A stretch of DNA of 52,260 nt, from positions 1 to 52,260 of the forward strand of contig CAIKZY010000076.1 of the NCBI GenBank assembly GCA_903832025.1. Reading direction: 5' to 3'. The notes under the pieces were generated by a model. That model saw only the letters and a list, made by a program, of their open reading frames with translations. It ran no database searches and was not told where the DNA came from. Shown one piece after another: positions 28,030 to 37,902 of the stretch (position 1 is the first letter of the stretch; every line of letters starts with the position of its first letter). Source of the DNA: an uncultured Actinomycetes bacterium. GTDB lineage: Bacteria > Actinomycetota > Actinomycetes > S36-B12. A program made the translations under genes and the position numbers.

Positions 28030-29813
28030 AGGTGCTGTGGTGGACTGGGGAGTACCCTCCCGATGTCGGGGGCATCGCGACCGTTGCGCAACAGACCCTG
28101 GCGGCTCTGGCAGCACGTGGGATCAATGCCCATGCATTGATCGCCGCACGAGGTGACGAAGACGGCGTGGACGGCGCGATACCGCTGACGCGCCGGCCGA
28201 TTGCCGAATCGCTTATCGACAGCGACGCTGCCGCGTTCGCGCAGTGGATTGCCTTTGTTCGGAATTTCAAGGATCACCAGCGGGCCGATGTCTACCATGT
28301 GCACCCGGCTGACCCAAGCGTGCTCGCGCACCTGATGACCTTGTCGGCGCATCCTGCCCCGACCATCGTGACCTTTCACCAGCAGATGTTCTCCGTGCTT
28401 CCCTCCGCCGCACCCCAGTCGTTGATCGGACGACTGATCGCCCAGGCGCAGATTGTCACTGCGGTCTCGGCGGCCAGTGCGAACCAGGCGGTTGCGACAT
28501 TGCCGGAGATCGCCGACAAATTGATCGTGATTCCCAACGGACTGCAGGTGTCCGGACCGGTTCTTCCCCTGCCCAGTGCACCGCGGATCGTGGCCGTCGG
28601 TCGTCTTGTGCCCGTGAAGGGTTTCCATGACCTGATCCGGGCAATGGTCACCGTTGTTGAGCAGGTTCCCGACGCTCACCTGCACATCGTTGGTGATGGA
28701 CCTGAGCGTGGCGCGCTGGAGCAGATGTGCGAGCGGCTCGGCCTGACGACATCGATCACGTTCACCGGTGCGGTTGGGCAGGACCAGGTCCGCGCCCTGA
28801 TGGACGCCAGCACGATCGTGGCCATGCCGTCGACGGTTGAGGGCATGCCCATGGTGGCGCTGGAAGCATCTGAACGAGGCCGAGCCATCGTCGGTTCCAA
28901 TATCGGCGGCATTAACGAAGTCGTGCTGGATGGTGTTTCCGGTGTGCTCATTGACCGCAATGACGATTTTATTGACACCTTCGCCAGGATGCTGACCGAC
29001 CTCTTGACAGATCTGCAGCGGGCCGAGGCACTCGGTCTTGCCGCACGGGCACGCCTGGAAGACCGGCAGTCCGTGGATCGAGTGGCAGCCCTCTACGAGA
29101 TCGCGTATCGCGCGGTATGCAGCGATCGACCTGCGCCCCTGGTCAGCGTGATCATGCCCGCGCACAATGGCGAAGCCTTCATTCGACAAGCGGTTGAGTC
29201 GGTGCTCGAACAAGGTCTTGCAGATCTGGAACTCATCATCGTCGATGACGGCTCCACGGATGCAACGCTTCGGGTGCTTGCGCACGTGAGCGACCCACGC
29301 CTGATCGTCCTACCGCAGCCGAATCGGGGAAGCGGCAGTGCCCGAAATGCCGGCATCGCTATCGCCCGCGGTCAGTACATCGCCCACATTGATCACGACG
29401 ATCTGTGGCCCCATGATCGCCTGGCTTGCCTGTGGCAGGTGCTGGACGCGGACCCCGAAATGGATGCCTGCTTTGGGACGGCGATTGAATTCGCTGATCC
29501 GTCGATGCGTGGGAACTACGCGGTGCGCAGCGAGCCGAGGACCACGCGGTTCCCGACCACCGGACTGATTCGGGCTGCATTTCATCGCTCGGTCGGTCCA
29601 TTTCACAGCGAGCCCTTCGGGGACCAAGTGGATTGGTCAATACGGGCCCTGGATGCGGGTATGCGCTACGCCGAGCTCGCGAATATCGTCCTGAGACGGC
29701 GCATCCATGATTCGAACATGTCGCATCGAAATCCCCTCGACAAGGACATGAACAAGCTGCGGCTCCTCAAGCGCTCGCTGGATCAGCGCAAGGGCGACGA
29801 GGACCGGGCCTGA
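28026..29813 (+). CDS. Two-domain glycosyltransferase (GT4 fused to GT2)
   Basis: N-terminal GT4 (GEYPPDVGGIATVAQ..; VAMPSTVEGMPMVALEASERGRAIVGSNIGGINEVV) then GT2 (PLVSVIMPAHNGEAFIRQAVESVLEQGLADLELIIVDDGSTD). Confidence 0.85.
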   Translation: MKVLWWTGEYPPDVGGIATVAQQTLAALAARGINAHALIAARGDEDGVDGAIPLTRRPIAESLIDSDAAAFAQWIAFVRNFKDHQRADVYHVHPADPSVLAHLMTLSAHPAPTIVTFHQQMFSVLPSAAPQSLIGRLIAQAQIVTAVSAASANQAVATLPEIADKLIVIPNGLQVSGPVLPLPSAPRIVAVGRLVPVKGFHDLIRAMVTVVEQVPDAHLHIVGDGPERGALEQMCERLGLTTSITFTGAVGQDQVRALMDASTIVAMPSTVEGMPMVALEASERGRAIVGSNIGGINEVVLDGVSGVLIDRNDDFIDTFARMLTDLLTDLQRAEALGLAARARLEDRQSVDRVAALYEIAYRAVCSDRPAPLVSVIMPAHNGEAFIRQAVESVLEQGLADLELIIVDDGSTDATLRVLAHVSDPRLIVLPQPNRGSGSARNAGIAIARGQYIAHIDHDDLWPHDRLACLWQVLDADPEMDACFGTAIEFADPSMRGNYAVRSEPRTTRFPTTGLIRAAFHRSVGPFHSEPFGDQVDWSIRALDAGMRYAELANIVLRRRIHDSNMSHRNPLDKDMNKLRLLKRSLDQRKGDEDRA

Positions 29814-30814
29814 AGGAATCGGATCCCGCTGCTCCACGGGGAAACTCGCGGAACAGCTGACCACGGCGGGCCTTGGCGGGCCTGCCGGATGTCATGGCGC
29901 CGCCGGGCAGCTGCCTGCATCCGCTGCCACGCCCCACCGGCAGCGATCTCGTGCAGGACGACCGCATCCATGGGCGCTGCGGACAGTTGCTCAATCACAG
30001 ACCGGGGAATATCGGCACCAACCTGACTCATGAGCCAGTTCAGTCCTTCAGCCACAAGTGGCCCGTACCCGCTGTCCACGGAATGTGCAAGGACGGACTG
30101 CCAAAATTCCGATGTGCGTGAGCCGTCCTGGAGCAACTGCATGGCATCAAGTGGCCACGTGATCGCTGCACTGGCGGGCGCCGTGATTCCCTCAACGATG
30201 GCAAGGGTCAGCAGACACCCATCCGATAGGGAATCCGCGACCGTGGATTCCATGGCTCCGCGTGCAAAGTTGGGCGGTGTTCGACGCAGCTGCGGGAACT
30301 CCCTGCCCCAGGTCAGCACCAGTGAGCGGCCATTGTCGTCAAGAAAGGCGCTGGTCATGCTGGCACGGGGACGATGGCGCATCGCCCATCCGTGAGCCGG
30401 CAGCACCTCCAAGGATCGCGTCCAGTCAGCGGCGCCAATCCACAGGTCGACCGTGGTGACCGGACGGTACGTGGACATGCTGGGGTCCAGCAGCAGGGCG
30501 CTGCCGCGGATCGGTCGGGCGGTGATGTCGTATCGCGTCAGCGCATCACGGGCCTGATGCAGGTGCAGCAGGGTCTGCTGATTGACCACCCAGGCTCGTT
30601 TCCTGAGTCCAAGGAGTAGCGGTGCGTCGGTGCCAAAGTCCAGGTACTGATCTCGGTGTGCCAGGTGATGGAGGATGGCGAATTCTCGGGATGCAGATTG
30701 CTGCAGATCATGTTCGGCGCGCCATGCGTCCCACGCCTGGACAGCGGCGTCTTCATCGGCCAAGGCTGCCCTCAGGAGCAGAGTGTCTGAGTCCGTCAGC
30801 GAGAGAATGCGCAC
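29783..30814 (-). CDS. Nucleotidyltransferase-like protein (NTP_transf_5-like), paralogue 1
   Basis: RPIRGSALLLDPSMSTYRPVTTVDLWIGAADWTRSLEVLPAHGW; probable GTG start 30814. Confidence 0.6.
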   Translation of the reverse strand: MRILSLTDSDTLLLRAALADEDAAVQAWDAWRAEHDLQQSASREFAILHHLAHRDQYLDFGTDAPLLLGLRKRAWVVNQQTLLHLHQARDALTRYDITARPIRGSALLLDPSMSTYRPVTTVDLWIGAADWTRSLEVLPAHGWAMRHRPRASMTSAFLDDNGRSLVLTWGREFPQLRRTPPNFARGAMESTVADSLSDGCLLTLAIVEGITAPASAAITWPLDAMQLLQDGSRTSEFWQSVLAHSVDSGYGPLVAEGLNWLMSQVGADIPRSVIEQLSAAPMDAVVLHEIAAGGAWQRMQAAARRRHDIRQARQGPPWSAVPRVSPWSSGIRFLQARSSSPLR

Positions 30815-31010
30815 CGAGCCGCTCCTGTTCCGTGCCGTGATCGGCAGCGCGGCACCATTGCGTGTCGATGGCTCGCAGATGACCGCGTACGCGTGGAGGA
30901 ATCCTGGCACAGGTGCTCTTGGTATGGATCCACCGTGTCCTGACAGCCGCCACCGGTCGGCCGCACCGTAACGCCAAATGCTCGGCAAGCAACTGCATCA
31001 GCACACTCCG

Positions 31011-32744
31011 ATGACACAGGTGGCACACTGGTGGATCATGGTGGGCCAGACGTTGACCTTGCGGATCACTCCATCAGCGGCGGACTGCGTGGAGAATGTG
31101 TCCTCATCGAGGAACTGGACCCTTGACGATGGCCGCGTGCTGGCCGTCATCGCCGGTCCGCATGCCCTGGACCACACCGCAGTGGTGCAGTGGATGGATG
31201 CAGGCTGCCCGGATCCGGCACCGGTTCGCCAGGGATTCGCCGCGATCCTGGTCGACCCACGATCCGGTTCCACCCAGATGGCCAGCGGCGCACGCAGTGA
31301 GGTCACCCTGCATTGGGCCCTGGAGGGGCAAAGCCTGCTCGTGTCATCGCACCTGCGGGCGTTGTTGGAAGCGCAGGCCACACCGACCTTTGATGAGGAG
31401 GGGATGGCGCGCTACCTGTGGCGTGCCAGTGACCCTTCAGAGACGATGTATGCAGGGGTCACGCGGCTGCCTGCCGGCCATCACGCACGGTGGCGCCCGG
31501 GAACGCGGCCGCACCTCATGCGCTGGTTCTGGCCACAGCGCACGGACGTTTCCACTGCTGCGAACTTTCCAGGTCAGCTCGGTGACGTCATTGCCGATGC
31601 GGTGCGACAGTCACTGCCGTCAGGCGGCACGGTTGCCTCACATCTGTCCGGCGGACTGGACTCCACGACCGTGACTGCCCTGGCTGCCGCGCAGGTTCGC
31701 GGTCATGGCGGTACGATCCAGGCGCTGAGCCACCTGGTCACCCCGGAACGCTGGCCAGCGTGGCTGAGTCCTGATGCCGATGATTCCCCGTTCGTCGAGG
31801 CGTTTGTCCGAGGCACACCGGGTGTGCAACTCCATCGATTCGATACCCCGCGCCGGAGCATCCTGTCGGCAACGCGAGCGGTGTTTGAGGCAACGGCGTA
31901 CCCCATGCTCAATCCCATAAATGCCCCCTGGCTGCTGGACATCGATGATTGGGTGCGGGCCAACGACGTTGCCCTGGTCCTGACGGGCGTGCATGGCAGC
32001 TTGGGGTTCTCGATCACCCGAGGCCATCAGTACCGACGAGCGATCAGATCAGGCCAGTTTGGGCTCCTGAAACGCGACATGGTTGCCCGACACAGGCTGG
32101 GTGACCGATGGCGAAATATTGGCGCCACGACGGTGTATGAGTTCGCCCCGCGGGCCACTACGACGGTGTTGCGGGTAATCGGCCGCCATGAACCGCGTGC
32201 CAGCACAAACCCGTTGATCATTGCGCCCAAACCCACGGACATGGTCGAGCCAGGAGTCCACAAGGCGGATCGGGAATGGTGGAGCCAGTCCGTCCTTCTG
32301 GATCAACCGGCCCAGTCGCTGATGCAGTTCCCGGTGACAGGGGCGTGGGCCAGTGATCCGCTGGGTGACAGCGAGGTGATTCGCACCCTGTTCTCCGCGC
32401 CAGCATCGGCCTGGCTCGGTGACGGCATGGACCGCGCGTTAGCCCGACGAACGATGCAGGGAGTGGTCGTCGATGAGGTGCGCTTGCGTGCCGGACGAGG
32501 TCTGCAGGGCGCGGACTTCGGTGAGGCGGCGCGCAGCCAGGATCGCGAATTTCAGGAAGCGCTCGAAGAGGTCTCTGCTTCCCCGCTGGCCAACCGATTC
32601 ATCGATGTGCCCAGGCTCGCGTCCACGATGCGGCCGCATACTCCGTACGCCGGCCGATCAGCGCTGGACTGGCAACTGCTTGAAGGACGCATGCTCGGCT
32701 TTGGCCTGTATCTGGCCTGGATCGAAGGATTCCTGCGCCGATGA
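31011..32744 (+). CDS. Asparagine-synthetase-like lasso cyclase (B/C protein)
   Basis: SHLSGGLDSTTVTALAAAQ PP-loop; N-terminal domain without an MC catalytic Cys; next to PqqD. Confidence 0.85.
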   Translation: MTQVAHWWIMVGQTLTLRITPSAADCVENVSSSRNWTLDDGRVLAVIAGPHALDHTAVVQWMDAGCPDPAPVRQGFAAILVDPRSGSTQMASGARSEVTLHWALEGQSLLVSSHLRALLEAQATPTFDEEGMARYLWRASDPSETMYAGVTRLPAGHHARWRPGTRPHLMRWFWPQRTDVSTAANFPGQLGDVIADAVRQSLPSGGTVASHLSGGLDSTTVTALAAAQVRGHGGTIQALSHLVTPERWPAWLSPDADDSPFVEAFVRGTPGVQLHRFDTPRRSILSATRAVFEATAYPMLNPINAPWLLDIDDWVRANDVALVLTGVHGSLGFSITRGHQYRRAIRSGQFGLLKRDMVARHRLGDRWRNIGATTVYEFAPRATTTVLRVIGRHEPRASTNPLIIAPKPTDMVEPGVHKADREWWSQSVLLDQPAQSLMQFPVTGAWASDPLGDSEVIRTLFSAPASAWLGDGMDRALARRTMQGVVVDEVRLRAGRGLQGADFGEAARSQDREFQEALEEVSASPLANRFIDVPRLASTMRPHTPYAGRSALDWQLLEGRMLGFGLYLAWIEGFLRR

Positions 32745-32813
32745 GCGGGCCCACCGACCCGTTCCGCCGCTCCTCGGCATAGGCGTCAGTACAGTGACTG
32801 CTATGGAGCAAGC

Positions 32814-33071
32814 ATGAAGGTGATTAGAAGGGTTGGCGTGGTCGATTCCCATATTGATGGGCGCCTGGTCGCGTTGAATTCCGATCTTGAGTTCGTGGAG
32901 CTCGACGTCATGGGGGAGTTCATCTGGTCGCAGACCGCTACTCCCACCGATACAGATCGCATCGTCCAGGCGGTGACCGCCCAATTTGAGGTCGATGTTG
33001 CTACCTGCCGCGAGGATGTCATCCGCTTTCTCCATGAGCTCCACAGTGCCCACTTGATTGACCTCAGCTAG
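32814..33071 (+). CDS. PqqD/RRE protein (lasso B1)
   Basis: RLVALNSDLEFVELDVMGEFIWSQTATPTDTDRIVQAVTAQFEVDVATCREDVIRFLHELHSAHLID. Confidence 0.85.
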   Translation: MKVIRRVGVVDSHIDGRLVALNSDLEFVELDVMGEFIWSQTATPTDTDRIVQAVTAQFEVDVATCREDVIRFLHELHSAHLIDLS

Positions 33072-33174
33072 ATCGCAGGGCCCAATGCGGCGTTCGAGCG
33101 ATCCCTGGGCGATGGTCGAGCATGTGACCTTGGCATGATGTGGACGTGCGCCGAACCCCCGATGGTCTGCAGCA

Positions 33175-34164
33175 GTGACGTCATTGGGCGAGTGTGATTC
33201 CAACCTGGCGTGCCTGCATGGTATCCACCTTCGCGCTGACTTCGCATTGCGTGGATGGCCGGCAGCAGACCTCGCGAATCCGCAGGACTGCTGGACGCTA
33301 GAAGTCCATCGCGGGCAGATCGTGAATGCCGACCCGATTCAACGCGATCTGGGTCTGGTGACCGGCAACCTGCGCCACGAGGTCATCAGCGGGCGCGAAC
33401 ACGTAGCGTTGACGATGCGCAGTTTGCAGGACTTCACGGAAACAAGTATCAACGTTGATCTCTCGCGGCGGCAGATCAGCGTGCAGTGTGATCTGTGGTT
33501 TCCCGGAAGTGAAGCCCTTCTGCTCTACCTCCTGCACACCCGCGTCATCCCCGCAATCGCCGCGCTCACCCGGAAGTCCGCGGTACTGCATGCAACAGCC
33601 ACGCACGTGCCTGAAGGCGCGATCGTGATCTGCGGTCGGTCAGGTGTGGGAAAGTCGACGCTCGCCGCCGGGCTGATCAGTTCAGGTGCGCTGCTCTTGG
33701 GCGATGAGCCGATCGTGATCGATCGGGGTGTCCACCGCAGCGTGGCCCAGCCAAGCGTGCGATCCCTTCGCCTTGAGCAGGCGACCTTCGCTGCAGAGCT
33801 TCTTGCCAATCAGGGATGGACCAGCCATGCCGGACACGACAAGTCGGTCTGGTCCCCGCCGATTGCGGCGGGCCACGCCGAAGTGAGCCCGGTTGCCGCA
33901 GTCCTGGTTCTCGGCGAACGCATTCAGTCAGGTTCGACGCCGGATTTCGTGCGCCTTTCCCCGGTTGCGGCGACGCAGGCCCTCATGGATCAATCGCACC
34001 TTTCCGTCGACCTCATTGATGCGCAGGCCCGTCGATTCACCGCGGCGGCGGCCATTGTGGAGTCCACTCCGGTGTTCGAAGTGCACATGCCCGATGACGC
34101 GGACTCGATCCACTCGGCCGTGAGGCTGCTTCGCGCGGGCATTTCCGAAGCCGGCGTGCGATGA
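33175..34164 (+). CDS. HPr-kinase-like lasso peptide kinase
   Basis: KSAVLHATATHVPEGAIVICGRSGVGKSTLAAGLISSGALLLGDEPIVID. Confidence 0.8.
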   Translation: MTSLGECDSNLACLHGIHLRADFALRGWPAADLANPQDCWTLEVHRGQIVNADPIQRDLGLVTGNLRHEVISGREHVALTMRSLQDFTETSINVDLSRRQISVQCDLWFPGSEALLLYLLHTRVIPAIAALTRKSAVLHATATHVPEGAIVICGRSGVGKSTLAAGLISSGALLLGDEPIVIDRGVHRSVAQPSVRSLRLEQATFAAELLANQGWTSHAGHDKSVWSPPIAAGHAEVSPVAAVLVLGERIQSGSTPDFVRLSPVAATQALMDQSHLSVDLIDAQARRFTAAAAIVESTPVFEVHMPDDADSIHSAVRLLRAGISEAGVR

Positions 34165-35333
34165 CTGGGGAGCACCATCCACAACCGAAGGTCGTCGCGG
34201 ATCCGGCCACGCAGCAGCTGCTGACTGAGGCCATCCGATATGTCATGTCAATCGAGCATGGCTCCCGACCGGCAGCATCCAATCTGTCGCAGATCGATCG
34301 CGCAGCGTTCCTTGCTGCGGTTCGTCGTCAGCGCATGGAGATATTCTTGAGCCCCCATCTGGAAGATCTGAGGCTTCCTGATGAGGTCTGTGAGCAGATC
34401 AGCGCGTGGGCTGGTCAGCTCAAGATGCGCGCCATGTCCTGCGCAGTGGCAACGCGCGAGGTCTGGGCCGCGCTGACTGCATGTGGGATTGATGCGCTGA
34501 TCATCAAGGGAATTCTACTCAGCCTGCAGACGACTGGCACCGTGGCCGGCAGAGGCCCCGGTGACGTCGACCTCTGGGTTCGGGGAGCCGACGTCGGTGC
34601 TGCTGCCGAAGAACTGCACCTGCTTGGCTATCGCCGAAGTGCCTGGGCACCCACATCGGATTTCACCACCTGGCGCGGTCGCTACACGCAATGGGCTGCC
34701 TTTGAGTTGCCAATGGACCGAAACGGCCTACCCCTTGACCTCCATTGGCAACTCGCGGGGGCACGCCATGGGCTACCGACGTTTGACGAAGCCTGGAAGC
34801 AGCGTGCCGTGGTCGATATTGGCGGCACGCCGGTGAGCACGTTATCCGCAGAGCATGCGTTCGTGCACAGCTGTTCACACGCTCATCGTGATGGCTGGGG
34901 CTGGCTGCGTTCATTGATTGACATCGATCGGCTTTCGCGCCTGGTGACGTTCGACCCAGCAACTGCCCGGTCATCACGAGCCGTCCGACTGTCGACTGCG
35001 ATGGCCTATGACGTTACGGGAAGCGCCTCGCTTGGTCCGTGGATGCAGTCGGACAGCCCTGCGGTCAAGCGCGCTCGGCGAATCGCGCACACCAAGCAAT
35101 CAGATCTCGGATGGTCTGTTGCCGGTGCCTGGACCGTCCAGTCGACGTGGGACTGGCTGCACCAGTCATTGCAGCTGACCGGCAATGCGGGCGATATCTG
35201 CCGGGTACTGTCATCGTTCGCGCTGCCGCCTGAGTTTTTCGTCGAGCCGTCCTCAGACGGGCCTGTGCCCGTGCCTCGGGCGCTGTTGGCCCGCTTTCGG
35301 AAAATGGCCCGCAGAGTCAGTCACCAGGAGTGA
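34161..35333 (+). CDS. Nucleotidyltransferase-like protein, paralogue 2
   Basis: GIDALIIKGILLSLQTTGTVAGRGPGDVDLWVRGADVGAAAEELHLLGYRRS; 4-bp overlap with the kinase. Confidence 0.75.
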   Translation: MTGEHHPQPKVVADPATQQLLTEAIRYVMSIEHGSRPAASNLSQIDRAAFLAAVRRQRMEIFLSPHLEDLRLPDEVCEQISAWAGQLKMRAMSCAVATREVWAALTACGIDALIIKGILLSLQTTGTVAGRGPGDVDLWVRGADVGAAAEELHLLGYRRSAWAPTSDFTTWRGRYTQWAAFELPMDRNGLPLDLHWQLAGARHGLPTFDEAWKQRAVVDIGGTPVSTLSAEHAFVHSCSHAHRDGWGWLRSLIDIDRLSRLVTFDPATARSSRAVRLSTAMAYDVTGSASLGPWMQSDSPAVKRARRIAHTKQSDLGWSVAGAWTVQSTWDWLHQSLQLTGNAGDICRVLSSFALPPEFFVEPSSDGPVPVPRALLARFRKMARRVSHQE

Positions 35334-35856
35334 CATTGATGTCGTCAGGCTCCAGACCGGATGGCACGGCAAGGACCATGGTGGGCTGAAACCCGTCAGC
35401 AGCAGGTCCGCCTACCACCGCTCCGCGACGGCCAACCAGCCATGCGTGCGCATCCCAGGTACTGTCAGGGTTTCGACGCAGACCGATGACCACGACACCG
35501 CTGGCACCTCTGCGGCGGAGCATGATCTGGGCAGCTGCTGCCTGGGCCAGGCAGCTGGGCTGGCCGGGCAGCCAGCGAACGCCGCGATGAACAGCCCAGC
35601 TCACCGACGCCTCCAACTGGTTGTCTGCTGCTGTTGGCATGGTGCGGTCTGGGTATTCAGTCCACGCCGTTGGCACCGGGCGCACCGAACCGAGCACTCC
35701 GGCCCACCAGCGCATCGGCAGCATGGCGCGCGCGAAGGTTGCCAGGGCAATCAGCGTTATCGCTTCGCCGGTGAGCGCACGTCCATGCCAGCGATCGGCG
35801 ATCGGCGTCTGAGGTCCGTCAGTCATCATCTGAAGCATACGTGCAGGGCATAGCAT
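35317..35856 (-). CDS. Lasso peptide B2 (transglutaminase-fold leader protease)
   Basis: QPSCLAQAAAAQIMLRRRGASGVVVIGLRR..DSTWDAHAWLVGRRGAVVGG: Cys and His of the B2 family. Confidence 0.85.
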   Translation of the reverse strand: MLCPARMLQMMTDGPQTPIADRWHGRALTGEAITLIALATFARAMLPMRWWAGVLGSVRPVPTAWTEYPDRTMPTAADNQLEASVSWAVHRGVRWLPGQPSCLAQAAAAQIMLRRRGASGVVVIGLRRNPDSTWDAHAWLVGRRGAVVGGPAADGFQPTMVLAVPSGLEPDDINVTPGD

Positions 35857-35862
35857 TCCAAC

Positions 35863-37623
35863 GTGGTCGGCGAAAACGAAGCAGGGATATTCGCGTCCCT
35901 GCGATCAGATGCGCTGTCACTGCTGCGCACGGCCTTTCGGCTCTCTCCGCGAAGAAGCGTCCTGCAACTGCTGTTTTTGAGCATCAGTGGATTTACCGGG
36001 AGTGTCGGCCTGCTCCTGCTCATTCCCATCGTTGACACCATCGCGCATCCAGGTGCTCGACTCACGCTTCCGCTGGTGGGGAGTGTGAGTCTGGGAGCCT
36101 TCCCGTTGTGGAGCATGCTCCTGGCCTTCGTCTGCCTCATTGGCGTGCAGGCAGCCGTTCAACGTCTTGGCCTGATTAATGCCATGCGCATCCAGCAGGA
36201 AATTGTCGATTTCCTTCGGCAGCAGGCGTTCAATGCTGTGCTGCACGCACGCTGGGAATTCATCCTGTCCAAGCGGCGAAGCGATTTCGTCGAAGTGATC
36301 ACCGTCGGCGCGATGCGATCAGGCATTGCGTTTCAGCAGCTGACGCAAGCTGCTGTGGCACTCGTGTTCGGCTTGGCAACCGCAGCCGTGGCGATCCTGG
36401 TCTCGCCGGTGATCGCCGGACTGTCAATTCTCGGGGTGGTCCTGGCTGGCTGGATTCAGCTCAGAAGCGCTCGGCCCGCATATGCCCTCGGCCGGCAATA
36501 CGGGGAACGCTCACGTCATCTGCAAGCGGTGGTCACCGACTCGATGGACTCACTGCGACTGATTCGAGCCCACGACGCCTCGCGGCTGTGGGCCGAGCGC
36601 ATGTCCGAGGCATTTACTCTGGCCCGCGATGTTCAGGTCTCGACAGTCAAGAGGACATCGGCGACTGCCGCGTGGACCTCGGTGCTCCTGGCCGGGGCAG
36701 CCGCGCTGCTGATCCTGATTGCGGTGCAACTGTCCGTACCGCCGACACTGATTATCGTGATCGTGCTGCTCGTGGCACGCATGGCACGACAGATGCAGCT
36801 GCTGGCCACGTTGTTCGTGCAACTTGCCGGATTGCTCCCTGCGGTGGGGGACCTTGCCGATCTCACCCGACAGGCTCGGGACTGCGCGGAGGTGCCGGCT
36901 GATGGACACGGTGACTCACTGGGATCCGTGGTTTCAGCCGATCCTCTCGTGGAACTTCGTCAGGTCACGTACTGCTATCCCGGGTCCCATGCCGGGGTGC
37001 GTGAGGTCAACATGATGTTGCGCAGAGGAGCAATCACCGCGCTCAGCGGTCGCACCGGTTCAGGAAAGTCCACGACGGCCGACCTGGTTCTTGGCCTCTT
37101 GACTCCGCAATCCGGCGAGGTCCTCGTGTCCGGCGAGGTGTTGACCTCGGCTGATCTTGCAGCGTGGCGGCGCCATGTTGCGTACGTACCGCAGGAGACC
37201 GTGCTGATTCCCGGGACACTCCGCGAGAACCTGACGTGGTCGGCGCCCACTGCTGTGTCGGACGAGCAATGCTGGAAGGCCCTGGACCGCTCCGCTGCCA
37301 CATTCGCCCATCAGCTGCCCGAGGGCCTGGACACCCTGCTCGGTGATCGCGGCGTGCGTCTGTCGGGCGGGGAACGCCAACGTGTGTCCATTGCTCGAGC
37401 ACTCCTGCGCGAGCCACAGCTTCTGGTCCTAGACGAGGCGACGTCGGCATTGGATGACGACACGGAGGAGGAGATTCTCCACCTGTTGTCGCAACTCATT
37501 CCTCAGGTGACCGTCTTGGTGATTGCCCATCGACGCTCGACCCTGGAGGCGGCCGACACCGTGGTCCACCTCAGCCATGGTCGTGAAGATGGGAATTCGC
37601 GTCGGCCCATGCGTCGGCCATAG
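35863..37623 (+). CDS. ABC transporter, fused permease-ATPase (RiPP exporter)
   Basis: GRTGSGKSTTADLVLGLL; LSGGERQRVSIARALLREPQLLVLDEATSALD; N-terminal TMD. Confidence 0.92.
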   Translation: MVGENEAGIFASLRSDALSLLRTAFRLSPRRSVLQLLFLSISGFTGSVGLLLLIPIVDTIAHPGARLTLPLVGSVSLGAFPLWSMLLAFVCLIGVQAAVQRLGLINAMRIQQEIVDFLRQQAFNAVLHARWEFILSKRRSDFVEVITVGAMRSGIAFQQLTQAAVALVFGLATAAVAILVSPVIAGLSILGVVLAGWIQLRSARPAYALGRQYGERSRHLQAVVTDSMDSLRLIRAHDASRLWAERMSEAFTLARDVQVSTVKRTSATAAWTSVLLAGAAALLILIAVQLSVPPTLIIVIVLLVARMARQMQLLATLFVQLAGLLPAVGDLADLTRQARDCAEVPADGHGDSLGSVVSADPLVELRQVTYCYPGSHAGVREVNMMLRRGAITALSGRTGSGKSTTADLVLGLLTPQSGEVLVSGEVLTSADLAAWRRHVAYVPQETVLIPGTLRENLTWSAPTAVSDEQCWKALDRSAATFAHQLPEGLDTLLGDRGVRLSGGERQRVSIARALLREPQLLVLDEATSALDDDTEEEILHLLSQLIPQVTVLVIAHRRSTLEAADTVVHLSHGREDGNSRRPMRRP

Positions 37624-37631
37624 ACTTAGGC

Positions 37632-37767
37632 ATGGAGTCCACGACACGCCAGCCCTATCAAGCCCCCCCTACCGCCCCGAATTGTGGTCGCCCTTCAGTC
37701 GGCCCAGGGGAACACCGGTCAGCCCGGTAGCGACGGCTACCTCAATTACGGCTCCGCACCGTTCTAA
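37632..37767 (+). pseudogene. Fourth lasso-like precursor, split by a +1 frameshift in a CCCCCCC tract
   Basis: Frame 0: MESTTRQPYQAP; after removing one C, frame 1 reads LPPRIVVALQSAQGNTGQPGSDGYLNYGSAPF*, matching the leader and core layout of the intact precursors. Confidence 0.7.
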
Positions 37768-37836
37768 CGTGTCGCATCAGGCGAATGCCCCAATACACCG
37801 AAGATCGACCAGCCACCATCAAGCCAGGTATATCCT

Positions 37837-37860
37837 GACCACGCACGCGCGTGCGGGGTC
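37837..37860. promoter_or_regulatory. 24-bp near-perfect inverted repeat
   Basis: gacc-a-cgcacgcgcgtgcg-g-ggtc; the inner 14 bp (37842-37855) is a perfect palindrome. Confidence 0.6.
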
Positions 37861-37861
37861 T

Positions 37862-37891
37862 GGTGAGCATCCAAACGGTGAGCATCCAAAC
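37862..37891. repeat. 15-bp tandem direct repeat upstream of precursor 1
   Basis: ggtgagcatccaaac x2, perfect, ending 11 bp before the ATG. Confidence 0.85.
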
Positions 37892-37902
37892 GAGGGAGTC
37901 AT

